Source of the DNA: Liolophura sinensis
Taxonomy: Eukaryota > Mollusca > Polyplacophora > Chitonida > Chitonidae
Direction: 5' to 3'
Assembly: GCF_032854445.1 (NCBI RefSeq)
Contig: NC_088307.1
Location: 29,170,484-29,234,483 of the forward strand
DNA length: 64,000 nt
Under the pieces are notes generated by a model. The model did not search any database. It worked only from the letters and a program-made list of their open reading frames with translations, and was not told where the DNA came from. The position numbers and the translations under genes are program-made. Shown here piece after piece: positions 62,301-64,000 of this stretch; the stretch's first letter is position 1, and each line of letters begins with the position of its first letter.

Positions 62301-63656
62301 GTCTCTCTGTTCAAGTTACTGATTATTGTTTTGAGTGCAGAAGAATTAGTTCCAAGAAAGGAAGAAGACTTTTCCCCCAGTAAGCCTGTGGATTTGTGTC
62401 ATGTAAGATATGTCCATACTTTCTCTGAATATATAACATCCACAAGCTCAATAACCCTTAACTGTCTTATTTTCTACCCTGTTTGGCGAAACCATCATTA
62501 AATATAATAGCATGTTAAATTTGATGGCATGTTAAATATGGCAGTATGTTTAATATGATGGTATGTTAAATATGATGCTATCCTAAATATGATGGTATGT
62601 TCAATATGATGGAATCCTAAATATGATGGTATGTTCAATATGATGGAATCCTAAATATGATGGTATGTTAAATTTGGTGGTATGTAAAATATAACGGTAT
62701 GTTAAATATGATAGCATGTTAAATATAATAGTATGTTAAATATGATGCTATGTTAAATTTGGTGGTATGTAAAATATAACGGTATGTTAAATATGATAGT
62801 ATGTTAAATATGATAGTATGTTAAATATGATGGTATGTTAAATTTGATGGTATGTAAAATATAACGGTATGTTAAATATGATAGTATGTTAAATATGATA
62901 GTATGTTAAATATGATGGTATGTTAAATATGGTGGTATGTTAATATGGTGGTATGTTAAATATGGTGGTATGTTAGATAAAATGGTATGTTAAATATGAT
63001 GGTATGTTAAATATGATGGTACATTTATGTGAAATATGATGGCAGACAGTACCCTGAGTAATTCTAAGACAGTGACGCCTAGTAATTTGCTGCTATCGTC
63101 ATTGCCGTTTATTTACCTAATTCTGTTTAGTTCATAGTGCTAAAGAGGGTGTGCGTTGCTTTTTTTTTTAGCTTAGGCCACAGTGCCAGAGAGGGTGTGC
63201 GTTGCTTCTTTATAGATTAGGCTACAGTGCTGAGGAAAGTGTTCGTCGCTCCTTTATAGTTTAGGCCACAGTGCTAGAGAAAGTGTTCGTCGCTTCTTTA
63301 TAGTTTAGGCCACAGTGCTAGAGAGAGTGTGCGTCGCTCCTTTATGGTTTAGGCCACAATGCTAGAGAGGGTGTGCGTCGCTTCTTTATGGTTTAGGCCA
63401 CAGTGCTAGAGAGGGTGTACCTCGCTTCTTTATAGGTGAACATGAACAGATAGAATCAAACCCTGACCAAACACATACCCAGCCATCTTACTGCCCTGCT
63501 CTGTATTTTACTCTCTGTGCTGTAAGCGTGTTATTATATTGTATAAGGACAGTGTAGACTTACATTTTGTGTTTGTCCCTGGTTTTGATAACGGGACCGA
63601 CGAGGAATCCGGAGGAGAGGAAAGATGCCAGAGGTCGGACGTTCGTTCTCCGCCAT
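27967..63656 (-). CDS. TRPM-family cation channel, 25-exon gene
   Basis: Read right to left, 25 exons from ATG at 63656 to TAG at 27967-27969 give about 1040 residues. N-terminal TRPM homology region (about 32-410): IGELTDDLSLQWTMNTFQDA, TTGAWTLTNGLDNQL, AVGIVQWDE, LLLGGSLSDLQ, VLVLKGTGGAADVLAE. Helical region (about 430-600): HLFLWSVLSNRETVSRVLWE, FETLAVQLL, AWGKVSSFRMA. Channel (about 605-835): S1 LSYLAFLTMYTINLLLG; S2 ending FIEELTQ; S3-S4; S5 MVIFMIIMITIMFGYGIAIE; pore FGELLL; S6 AIYMFITNVLLLNLLIAIF. TRP-helix region, then coiled coil LSDRLQRVESQIQANARDI. Family members are Ca2+- or Na+-permeable tetrameric channels sensing temperature, Ca2+, lipids or nucleotides. No kinase (TRPM6/7) or NUDT9-H (TRPM2) domain follows, so it resembles the short-tailed TRPM1/3/4/5/8 layout. 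Several one-base frame breaks exist (see exon entries). TRPM family is firm, orthology is not. Confidence 0.9.
28496..28567 (-). CDS. TRPM exon 24
   Basis: 24 codons, SMIYQDMTASSDDFISFRRI then FLRQ, between GTTTTACAG and GTAAAA, phase 0 both sides. Another frame of the same segment is longer and open (EYDLSGHDGLVRRFHLL), but it leads to a stop in the next exon. Confidence 0.7.
28858..29570. repeat. Minisatellite, 24-bp basic unit (TRPM intron 24)
   Basis: Variants of GGCGATATAAAACACCACCA plus CAGA, with ACACAAACCAACACAGATGT units at intervals that define a longer order of about 240 bp. The 24-bp period is a multiple of three, which is why long - strand frames (to 279 codons) stay open. Confidence 0.9.
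29770..30046. repeat. G-rich repeat next to TRPM exon 23
   Basis: Copies of GATGTTTGGGGTTTAGCTAAC and ACGTCTGGGGTTTAGTTAG, about five. It abuts the donor of exon 23. GGGGTTTAG is reminiscent of telomere-like motifs, but the units are not telomeric. Confidence 0.75.
30047..30125 (-). CDS. TRPM exon 23
   Basis: 79 nt between CTGTTTCAG and GTGTGT, phase 2 in and 0 out. It encodes YDEKYTMSTLPRQSNTFSWA, a polar linker without recognisable domain. Splice phases agree on both sides. Confidence 0.75.
30205..30272 (-). mobile_element. SINE family A tail remnant
   Basis: TTTATTTATTTAATTGATGTT and AAGCCGTACTCAACAACATT, 68 bp only. Confidence 0.6.
30535..31655. repeat. Minisatellite, 55-bp unit (TRPM intron 22)
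   Basis: About 19 copies of GGGAACATAATACTGGAATG, GGAGATGATACTGGCGGGGA and ATATGATCCTGGAGT. The unit itself looks built from three related ~18-bp pieces around ATACTGG. It explains all the overlapping long - strand frames here. Confidence 0.93.
31685..31830. repeat. Short array, 22-bp unit
   Basis: Six copies of TTTATGGCGACGCTCAGACAGC. Intronic in TRPM. Confidence 0.85.
32023..32146 (-). CDS. TRPM exon 22
   Basis: Acceptor CTTGGCAG, donor GTAAAT, phase 1 in and 2 out. It encodes a charged helix, DIHSQAIDEGMETYKTKEDL then EETMQDRYLEKIEEREL. It stands where TRPMs have the E-x-x-x-x-x-x-Y-x-x-x-E-x-x C-terminal connecting helix. Confidence 0.85.
32180..33350. repeat. Minisatellite, 37-bp unit (TRPM intron 21)
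   Basis: About 31 copies of CAGATTCACATTCTACCACC plus AGAATAACTACGCGTCA, with MluI-like ACGCGT in most. A higher order of three units (one ending CTAGACGTA) recurs at 32.4-32.75 kb. The intron is little more than this array. Confidence 0.93.
33400..33584 (-). CDS. TRPM exon 21 (TRP helix)
   Basis: Acceptor GATTGCAG, donor GTAAAT, phase 2 in and 1 out. It encodes YRKVENSAVRYLNYESYRLA then FPPPLSLIGNIFTLVRRCLR. It matches the post-S6 TRP domain (V-x-x-x-x-x-x-x-W-x-x-x-R-Y-x-x-x-x-E) followed by P-P-P-L-x-x-x-x-x-I-x-x-L-x-R. Confidence 0.92.
33600..33662 (-). mobile_element. SINE family A tail remnant
   Basis: TTTACTTATTTATATGATTGC, then GTCTGTACTCAAAATCGTTT. It lies immediately upstream (gene sense) of TRPM exon 21. 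Confidence 0.55.
34331..34476 (-). CDS. TRPM exon 20 (pore loop to S6)
   Basis: Encodes ECASNRTEMDEYQKMCPSPL, with paired cysteines and an N-glycosylation sequon (NRT) after the filter, then S6 AIYMFITNVLLLNLLIAIF. This is very close to the family's I-Y-M-x-x-T-N-I-L-L-x-N-L-L-I-A-M-F. Phase 0 at the CACAG acceptor (34477) fits the previous exon. The upstream acceptor TTGCAG (34485) would add two residues plus a phase conflict. Confidence 0.92.
35019..35520. repeat. Minisatellite, ~39-42-bp unit (TRPM intron 20)
   Basis: About 12 copies of GACATTGTTTTGCTGGTCGA plus CGGCCGGAACTGTGATTCG. The left copies are near identical and the right ones diverged. The 39-bp period keeps a + strand frame open (DIVLLVDGRNCDS per unit). 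Confidence 0.9.
35555..35810 (-). mobile_element. SINE family D (tRNA-like head, shared tail)
   Basis: Tail ACTGATTGGTGTTTAACGCCG at the left, body GCGGAGAGCCCGGTGTAAGT, and on the - strand a B-box-like GCTCGAATCCAGCTCTCGG. The segment at 238-345 has the same GAGAGCTGGATTCGAACAC head. Confidence 0.65.
36266..36439 (-). CDS. TRPM exon 19 (S5 and pore entry)
   Basis: 58 codons, acceptor TTTCTTACAG, donor GTTAGT, phase 0 both sides. It encodes S5 MVIFMIIMITIMFGYGIAIE, a loop, and LRRPVWQLFGELLL, in which F-G-E occupies the selectivity-filter position. The first 22 bases and the acceptor are repeated about 18 times upstream. Confidence 0.93.
36425..37485. repeat. Tandem array, ~60-bp unit, derived from the S5 exon acceptor junction
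   Basis: 18 units of about 58-60 bp. On the gene (-) strand each unit reads roughly CTGCTGTTTCTTACAG, ATGTTTAACATGGTAATTTTC, then ACCCAGTCTGAAGGTCACATT. The first two pieces are the real acceptor and first 21-22 bases of TRPM exon 19 at 36439. The array is directly contiguous with that exon, on its upstream side. Confidence 0.93.
38009..38229 (-). CDS. TRPM exon 18 (S3-S4), with 1-base deletion
   Basis: Acceptor TTTTCACCAG, donor GTAAGT. It encodes VIRFRGVSLMTALIFVPYLL, FVVGFILR, and SFFYLNSLRFFLASRPLG, then IKVVMMREM one frame over. One base is missing in TTGGGATAAAG (about 38034-38037). 221 nt plus one equals 74 codons, exactly what the phases need. The usual W-N-x-x-D at the S3 start is not visible. 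The 5' part of this exon is repeated about 16 times upstream. Confidence 0.88.
38217..39515. repeat. Tandem array, 80-bp unit, derived from the S3-S4 exon acceptor junction
   Basis: About 16-17 units. On the gene strand each carries CATGTTTTCACCGGTAAGCC, AGTTCCGTGGGGTATCC and GACAGGGTTAATCTGTG. The real exon 18 start at 38229 is TTTTCACCAG then GTAATCCGGTTCCGTGGGG. Only the outer copies (about 39350, 39430, 39505) keep CACCAG or CTCACCAG-like acceptors. The homogeneous core has CACCGG. Confidence 0.93.
39650..39778 (-). mobile_element. SINE family A with internal deletion
   Basis: TTATTTGATTGGTGTTTTAC is joined directly to GACTTGAACTCACATCGACC and runs to CCACGGAGGCCCC. Head and tail are kept, most of the body is lost. 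Confidence 0.85.
39800..40043 (+). mobile_element. SINE family A copy
   Basis: GCGGTCGCTGTGAGTTCAAG (B box), CCGGCCGTACGTGAAAATGT, TTTCCTCCCATCAGAAAGCC and ACGGCGTAAAATTCTAAATA tail. It ends only 15 bp from the donor side of the TRPM S1-S2 exon, and lies opposite the previous copy, so the two could form a hairpin in the transcript. Confidence 0.85.
40058..40186 (-). CDS. TRPM exon 17 (S1-S2)
   Basis: 43 codons, phase 0 both ends. It encodes LSYLAFLTMYTINLLLG (S1, compare S-Y-x-x-F-L), an extracellular loop, and S2 IVATWVVTAFIEELTQ. The E-E-x-x-Q end of S2 is conserved. E and Q here are two of the Ca2+-coordinating residues in Ca2+-regulated TRPMs. Confidence 0.93.
40665..40726 (-). CDS. TRPM exon 16 (pre-S1)
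   Basis: 62 nt between TGTTTCCTAG and GTACGT, phase 1 in and 0 out. It encodes LREMCRSSAAAPVIKYFRFM, matching the pre-S1 segment of TRPMs (L-x-E-F-Y-x-A-P-x-x-K-F-x-x-x). Confidence 0.88.
40945..41425. repeat. Minisatellite, 44-bp unit (TRPM intron 15)
   Basis: About 11 copies of CTCAGTATCTGGTGTCAAGT plus GAGCATTCTGTTGGCCGAAC. No resemblance to the flanking exons. Confidence 0.92.
41674..41707 (-). CDS. TRPM exon 15 (micro-exon)
   Basis: 34 nt, MRFCLTYKRAK, between CCCTGCTTCAG and GTAAGG, phase 0 in and 1 out. It is a basic linker before the pre-S1 helix. Both neighbouring phases agree. Confidence 0.75.
42340..42765. repeat. Degenerate array, ~80-bp unit, derived from the TRPM exon 14 end and donor
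   Basis: Starts near 42350, 42431, 42518, 42603 and 42680, with the true junction at 42759-42820. On the + strand each has ACCTTCCACCGGCTTTGCAG, TTCGCCATGTCCCCCATCC and ACACCTCGTTGACCC, the complement of the exon's last ~50 bases plus its donor. More diverged fragments (CACCGGCTGCTGTTG near 42176, CACCTTTCACCGATTACAG near 42250) may extend it leftward. Confidence 0.85.
42766..42984 (-). CDS. TRPM exon 14, with two apparent 1-base insertions
   Basis: Frame 1 gives MFETLAVQLL, frame 2 gives DQYQETSVEHT and frame 3 gives AVLSKKSQAWGKVSSFRMAI, then INEVWMGDLANCNSRWK to the donor GTACGT. Together they match the TRPM pattern A-x-x-L-L-x-x-x-Y, A-W-G-K-x-x-x-x-x-M-A. The extra bases would be one G in a GGG (about 42943) and one C in CACACCGG (about 42920). 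Removing both makes the length fit the phases. The 3' end and donor are repeated downstream (42340-42765). Confidence 0.85.
43110..43305 (+). mobile_element. SINE family A copy
   Basis: CTGTTCAAGTCCAGCTCATG, GGTCTGGCAGCAATCTGCAG, TTTCCTCCCACCATAATGCTGG, GACGTAAAACACCGATCAAT. Nearly full body, 5' head lost. Confidence 0.82.
43395..43489 (-). CDS. TRPM exon 13
   Basis: Acceptor CAATTTCCAG, donor GTGAGG, phase 0 in and 2 out. It encodes EPLLAALVAYTILTQQSKKF and then PKLGLEKHA. This aligns with the family's D-x-L-x-x-A-L-x-A-S-K-L-L segment. Confidence 0.88.
43862..43965 (-). CDS. TRPM exon 12
   Basis: Encodes LPPEEKIIHLFLWSVLSNRE, then TVSRVLWEKF. This is the conserved H-x-F-x-W-A-x-L-x-N-R-x-x-x-A helix pair before the channel domain. 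Length 104 nt is one short of in-frame. The expected end would be R-E with one more G at the exon/donor boundary (TTCCGGTAAGT), another probable homopolymer miscount. Confidence 0.85.
44513..44594 (-). CDS. TRPM exon 11
   Basis: Acceptor TTTCTGACAG, donor GTAATC. It encodes VTFQKIKELLKSLYPPL then ESIGFYFHRL, comparable to the helix V-x-x-x-L-R-E-L-L of TRPMs. It ends in phase 1, whereas the next exon starts in phase 0. A small indel, a different donor or a missed micro-exon is possible. Confidence 0.7.
44815..45122 (+). mobile_element. tRNA-derived SINE, family C
   Basis: Head CGCCTCGGTGCCCTAATGG, then TAAGAGCCTCGG (A box) and GGGATCAATTCCGGGTCGGG (B box). A body with GCTGGGAACCGAGAGGTTAT follows, ending GTTAAGTACGACGCAAAACTC, the same tail motif as families A and B. 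Confidence 0.75.
45190..45345. repeat. Short array, ~24-bp unit
   Basis: Six to seven copies of AGAGAGGAGAGACATGATAAC plus ATAG. Intronic in TRPM. Confidence 0.85.
46020..46067 (-). CDS. TRPM exon 10
   Basis: A 16-codon exon, ESKDVIYPDPTTAPWK, between TTTTGCAG and GTAAGT, phase 0 on both sides. It lies in a region of variable linker length in TRPM proteins. The splice sites are good and the phases fit. No direct homology can be claimed. Confidence 0.65.
46110..46195 (-). mobile_element. SINE family A tail fragment
   Basis: TTATTTATTTGATTGTTGTTT, AACGCCGTAATCAAGAACTT and a short body piece GATGGCGGTCAGCG. Confidence 0.7.
46605..46740. repeat. Short array, 11-bp unit
   Basis: About 12 copies of TAAGCCTTTAG / TAAGCCTGTAG. 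Intronic in TRPM, next to exon 9. Confidence 0.88.
46818..46995 (-). CDS. TRPM exon 9
   Basis: Phase 2 in, 0 out, donor GTAGGC. It encodes LRPSLFRQLLQDVDMDALV, then QKPKLLGHMLKN and a helix ending HIQALYQ. This corresponds to the A-L-x-x-N-K-P-x-F-V-K-L-F-L-x-N-G ankyrin-like helices of TRPM homology region 3. Confidence 0.85.
47274..47376. repeat. Perfect long palindrome around a (TA)n core
   Basis: Left arm TTGATTGATGGGAGGAGCGTTA and right arm TAACGCTCCTCCCATCAATCAA are exact reverse complements, separated by about 40 bp of alternating TA that is itself self-complementary. A second (TA)n run lies to the left. It could fold as an uninterrupted hairpin of roughly 40 bp. Possibly a very small inverted-repeat transposon or a cruciform-forming site. 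Confidence 0.88.
47377..48524. other. TRPM intron sequence without recognised feature
   Basis: AT-rich, no array and no SINE seen. Confidence 0.4.
48525..48710 (-). CDS. TRPM exon 8
   Basis: Acceptor CTGTTTGCAG, phase 2 in and out, donor GTTCGA (weak). It opens with an acidic, low-complexity EKDEEHQGNSEVDNT and ends TAPSLQIAILIRLK, in the position of the A-L-x-W-N-R helix of other TRPMs. The 3' boundary is the least certain part. It was chosen because its phase joins the next exon as K-S-A-K. Confidence 0.75.
48815..48985 (+). mobile_element. SINE family C-like fragment
   Basis: GGATGAGAGGTTAAAGTGTCC, GGGAGACGTGAGATCAAACCC and CATACCAAAGGCTTTGAAAA parallel the head and body of the 44.8-kb copy (CCATATCAAAGACT, AGCAAGGAATTGGGAC). 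The tail is lost. Confidence 0.6.
49388..49455 (-). CDS. TRPM exon 7
   Basis: Acceptor GTGCCAG, donor GTACAT, phase 0 in and 2 out. It encodes GTGGAADVLAETMDELDVA, the conserved G-S/T-G-x-A-A-D-x-L-A loop of the TRPM N-terminal domain. Confidence 0.9.
49456..50184. other. TRPM intron sequence without recognised feature
   Basis: Nothing recognised between exons 6 and 7 apart from short AT-rich tracts. Confidence 0.4.
50185..50292 (-). CDS. TRPM exon 6
   Basis: Acceptor TTCCGTAG, donor GTGGGT, 36 codons. It encodes FRFVKLLLGGSLSDLQRVQQ and AVENNIPVLVLK. This is the P-V-V-x-L-x-x-x-G-G strand and the P-V-x-V strand that precede the G-x-G-x-A-A-D-x-L-A motif of TRPM proteins. Confidence 0.88.
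50755..50985 (-). mobile_element. SINE family A, near full length
   Basis: TTATTTATTTGATTGGTGTTT tail, GGCGGCCGGCATTATGGTGG body, and head to AACTGAGCCACGGA. The B-box segment is partly deleted. It is the best-preserved body in the window. Confidence 0.85.
51010..51312. repeat. Minisatellite, ~16-18-bp unit
   Basis: About 17 copies of GGAGGCATGGAAAACTGC and GGATGCATGGAAAACTGT. It starts just after the SINE at 50.75-50.98 kb. Open frames on both strands result from repetition. Confidence 0.9.
51745..52560. mobile_element. Two fragments of the same retroelement in inverted arrangement
   Basis: 51745-52245 parallels 9460-10220 in the same orientation, including TGAAGGCGTTTGATGGAGTATC. From about 52262 to 52540 the sequence is instead the reverse complement of about 9470-9700, for example the segment read as ASLKTDDRFSLVCYR on the + strand here and on the - strand at 9.6 kb. 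It is a head-to-head or tail-to-tail junction of truncated copies, as often reported for Penelope-like elements. Confidence 0.75.
53035..53225. repeat. Three copies of a ~68-bp unit
   Basis: CTGTAGCAAGTTTACACTCTC at about 53036, 53104 and 53174, each followed by GACACCTGTCCAGATCTAG. Confidence 0.85.
53454..53607 (-). CDS. TRPM exon 5
   Basis: Acceptor TTATTTTCAG, donor GTGAGA. It encodes LRDEKKQYLVTNHSMFMFFE and LSPQQDLCIRMEIILLQRARM, matching the family's N-H-S-x-F-x-x-V-D-D region. It ends in phase 1, which does not fit exon 6 as written. The mismatch disappears if the C5 run near the start of exon 6 is really C4. Confidence 0.85.
53964..54100 (-). CDS. TRPM exon 4
   Basis: Acceptor GTTGCAG, phase 1 in and 0 out, donor GTAAAG. 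It encodes AWTLTNGLDNQLNVIVGDA then VVPAVGIVQWDEPLLRRTE. This matches the G-A-W-I-x-T-G-G and I-G-I-x-P-W motifs of TRPM homology region 1. Confidence 0.92.
55024..55213 (-). CDS. TRPM exon 3 (homology region 1)
   Basis: Acceptor CTTTCACTTTCAG, phase 0 in and 1 out. It encodes YAVMFPQATADC, then PGLVVSVIGELTDDLSLQ and FQDALSLTIRTTG. The P-x-L-x-I-S-V-x-G core of the TRPM N-terminal nucleotide-binding-like fold is recognisable. The junction Gly continues into AWTL of the next exon, as in the family's K-T-T-G-A-W. Confidence 0.92.
55480..57240 (-). mobile_element. Older, degenerate copy of the retroelement
   Basis: Follows the 9.3-11.6 kb element along its length with many indels. Recognisable pieces include FFSSTTYNSYHSWGVSMFIE, LINNIYVKF, QQCKGIPMGT (about 56300-56500), the C-terminal region near 55.8-56.1 kb, and the fingers segment with the IPKIH-like region near 56.8 kb. 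No long frame survives. Confidence 0.75.
57285..57395. repeat. Three copies of a ~35-bp unit
   Basis: GTAACCCGTCATGACATGTTC, ACATAGATT three times; contains the palindrome TCATGA. Confidence 0.8.
57396..58762. other. TRPM intron 2 sequence, unannotated
   Basis: Unique sequence, no exon signal or repeat recognised. Confidence 0.4.
58763..58828 (-). CDS. TRPM exon 2
   Basis: 22 codons between CCTTTTCAG and GTAGGT, phase 0 on both sides. It encodes a segment ending VKFSKFPGDRTFG, comparable to the F-G-x-I-x-F region that opens the TRPM N-terminal homology domain. Weak alone, convincing by phase and order. Confidence 0.7.
59215..59690. repeat. Minisatellite, 32-bp unit (TRPM intron 1)
   Basis: About 15 copies of CTGCACACCTTATACACGTA plus GCATCTAGGAAT. 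Confidence 0.92.
59691..62494. other. TRPM intron 1, unique AT-rich sequence
   Basis: The largest stretch of the gene without array or SINE. No coding signal recognised on either strand. Confidence 0.4.
62495..63030. repeat. Minisatellite, 17-bp unit (TRPM intron 1)
   Basis: About 30 copies of GATGGTATGTTAAATAT with variants GATAGTATGTTAAATAT and TGGTGGTATGTAAAATA. Confidence 0.92.
63140..63440. repeat. Minisatellite, 44-bp unit (TRPM intron 1)
   Basis: About seven copies of TAGTTTAGGCCACAGTGCTA plus GAGAGGGTGTGCGTCGCTTC and TTTA. It lies about 120 bp from the donor of exon 1. Confidence 0.9.
63564..63656 (-). CDS. TRPM exon 1 (candidate start)
   Basis: ATG in a good context (GAGACATGG) opens MAENERPTSGIFPLLRIP, ending in phase 0 before GTAAGT, which fits the next exon. 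An acceptor-like CACCCACAG ends at 63683, so the exon probably has 5' untranslated or further coding sequence upstream to 63682. The N-terminus has no recognisable domain, so the start is inferred. Confidence 0.55.
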
Positions 63657-64000
63657 GTCTCCGTGCGTCTCGCCCTCTGCATCTGTGGGTGTAAACAAGA
63701 AACTTTTGGTGAGCTGCAGAAAACAGAATAGGTTTGAAAACTTTTTCATCCCTTCTAAAAACGACCGGAGAGATGATTTAGTATGAAAATTGCGATTTGT
63801 AAACATTTGCTCCGAACCTCTTTCAATAGTCAGTTGTTGTAGAGACGCCATATACGTCCATATACAGACAAGAAAATACTGACATCAAGCAAACCAGAGC
63901 ATTTTCTACCAGTCATTCTCACGCCGATAAAGTCACGGGAACAAGTCGATCCTGATAGGAAACCACATAGAACATACAGTCAGGTCCTATTTCACCAGGT

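Overview
This is invertebrate metazoan nuclear DNA, most likely from a bivalve or related mollusc. The genes are built from many small exons with GT-AG introns. The window holds several tRNA-derived SINE families whose 3' tails carry a motif like TACGGCGTAAAACACCAAT, which I recall from mollusc genomes. It also holds a reverse-transcriptase element and a very heavy load of minisatellites, by my rough estimate a quarter or more of the window. No bacterial operon, CRISPR array or phage-like block is present.

Two host genes are arranged convergently. On the + strand, 1783-16383 encodes an SLC17-family (sialin / vesicular anion transporter-like) major facilitator protein. I could assemble it from 11 exons into about 534 residues, with splice phases agreeing at every junction apart from one 1-base deletion. 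On the - strand, from 63656 down to 27967, lies a TRPM-family cation channel. I assembled it from 25 exons into about 1040 residues: an N-terminal TRPM homology region, six transmembrane segments with an F-G-E pore motif, a TRP-helix region and a short C-terminal coiled coil. No kinase or Nudix domain follows. The TRPM reading needs several one-base corrections, mostly at short homopolymers. This suggests a noisy assembly more than gene death.

Layout: 1-1.8 kb minisatellite and SINE debris; 1.8-16.4 kb SLC17 gene, with a degenerate-to-nearly-intact reverse-transcriptase element (about 9.3-11.65 kb) in its sixth intron; 16.7-23.2 kb a roughly 6.5-kb array of a 35-bp unit between the two gene ends; 25.3-26.6 kb a 26-bp array; 28.0-63.7 kb the TRPM gene, nearly every intron of which carries its own tandem array. 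Two more fragments of the reverse-transcriptase element sit in TRPM introns at about 51.7-52.6 and 55.5-57.2 kb.

The most interesting observation is that several of these arrays grew out of exon-intron junctions. The 60-bp array at 36.4-37.5 kb repeats the splice acceptor and first ~22 bases of the S5 exon. The 80-bp array at 38.2-39.5 kb repeats the acceptor and first ~60 bases of the S3-S4 exon, and most copies have lost the acceptor AG. The array at 42.3-42.8 kb repeats an exon end with its donor. SLC17 shows a 43-bp array that appears to start at an exon-4 donor, and a single decayed copy of the end of exon 7. Tandem duplication across splice junctions, followed by loss of the extra splice sites, looks like a recurrent process at this locus.
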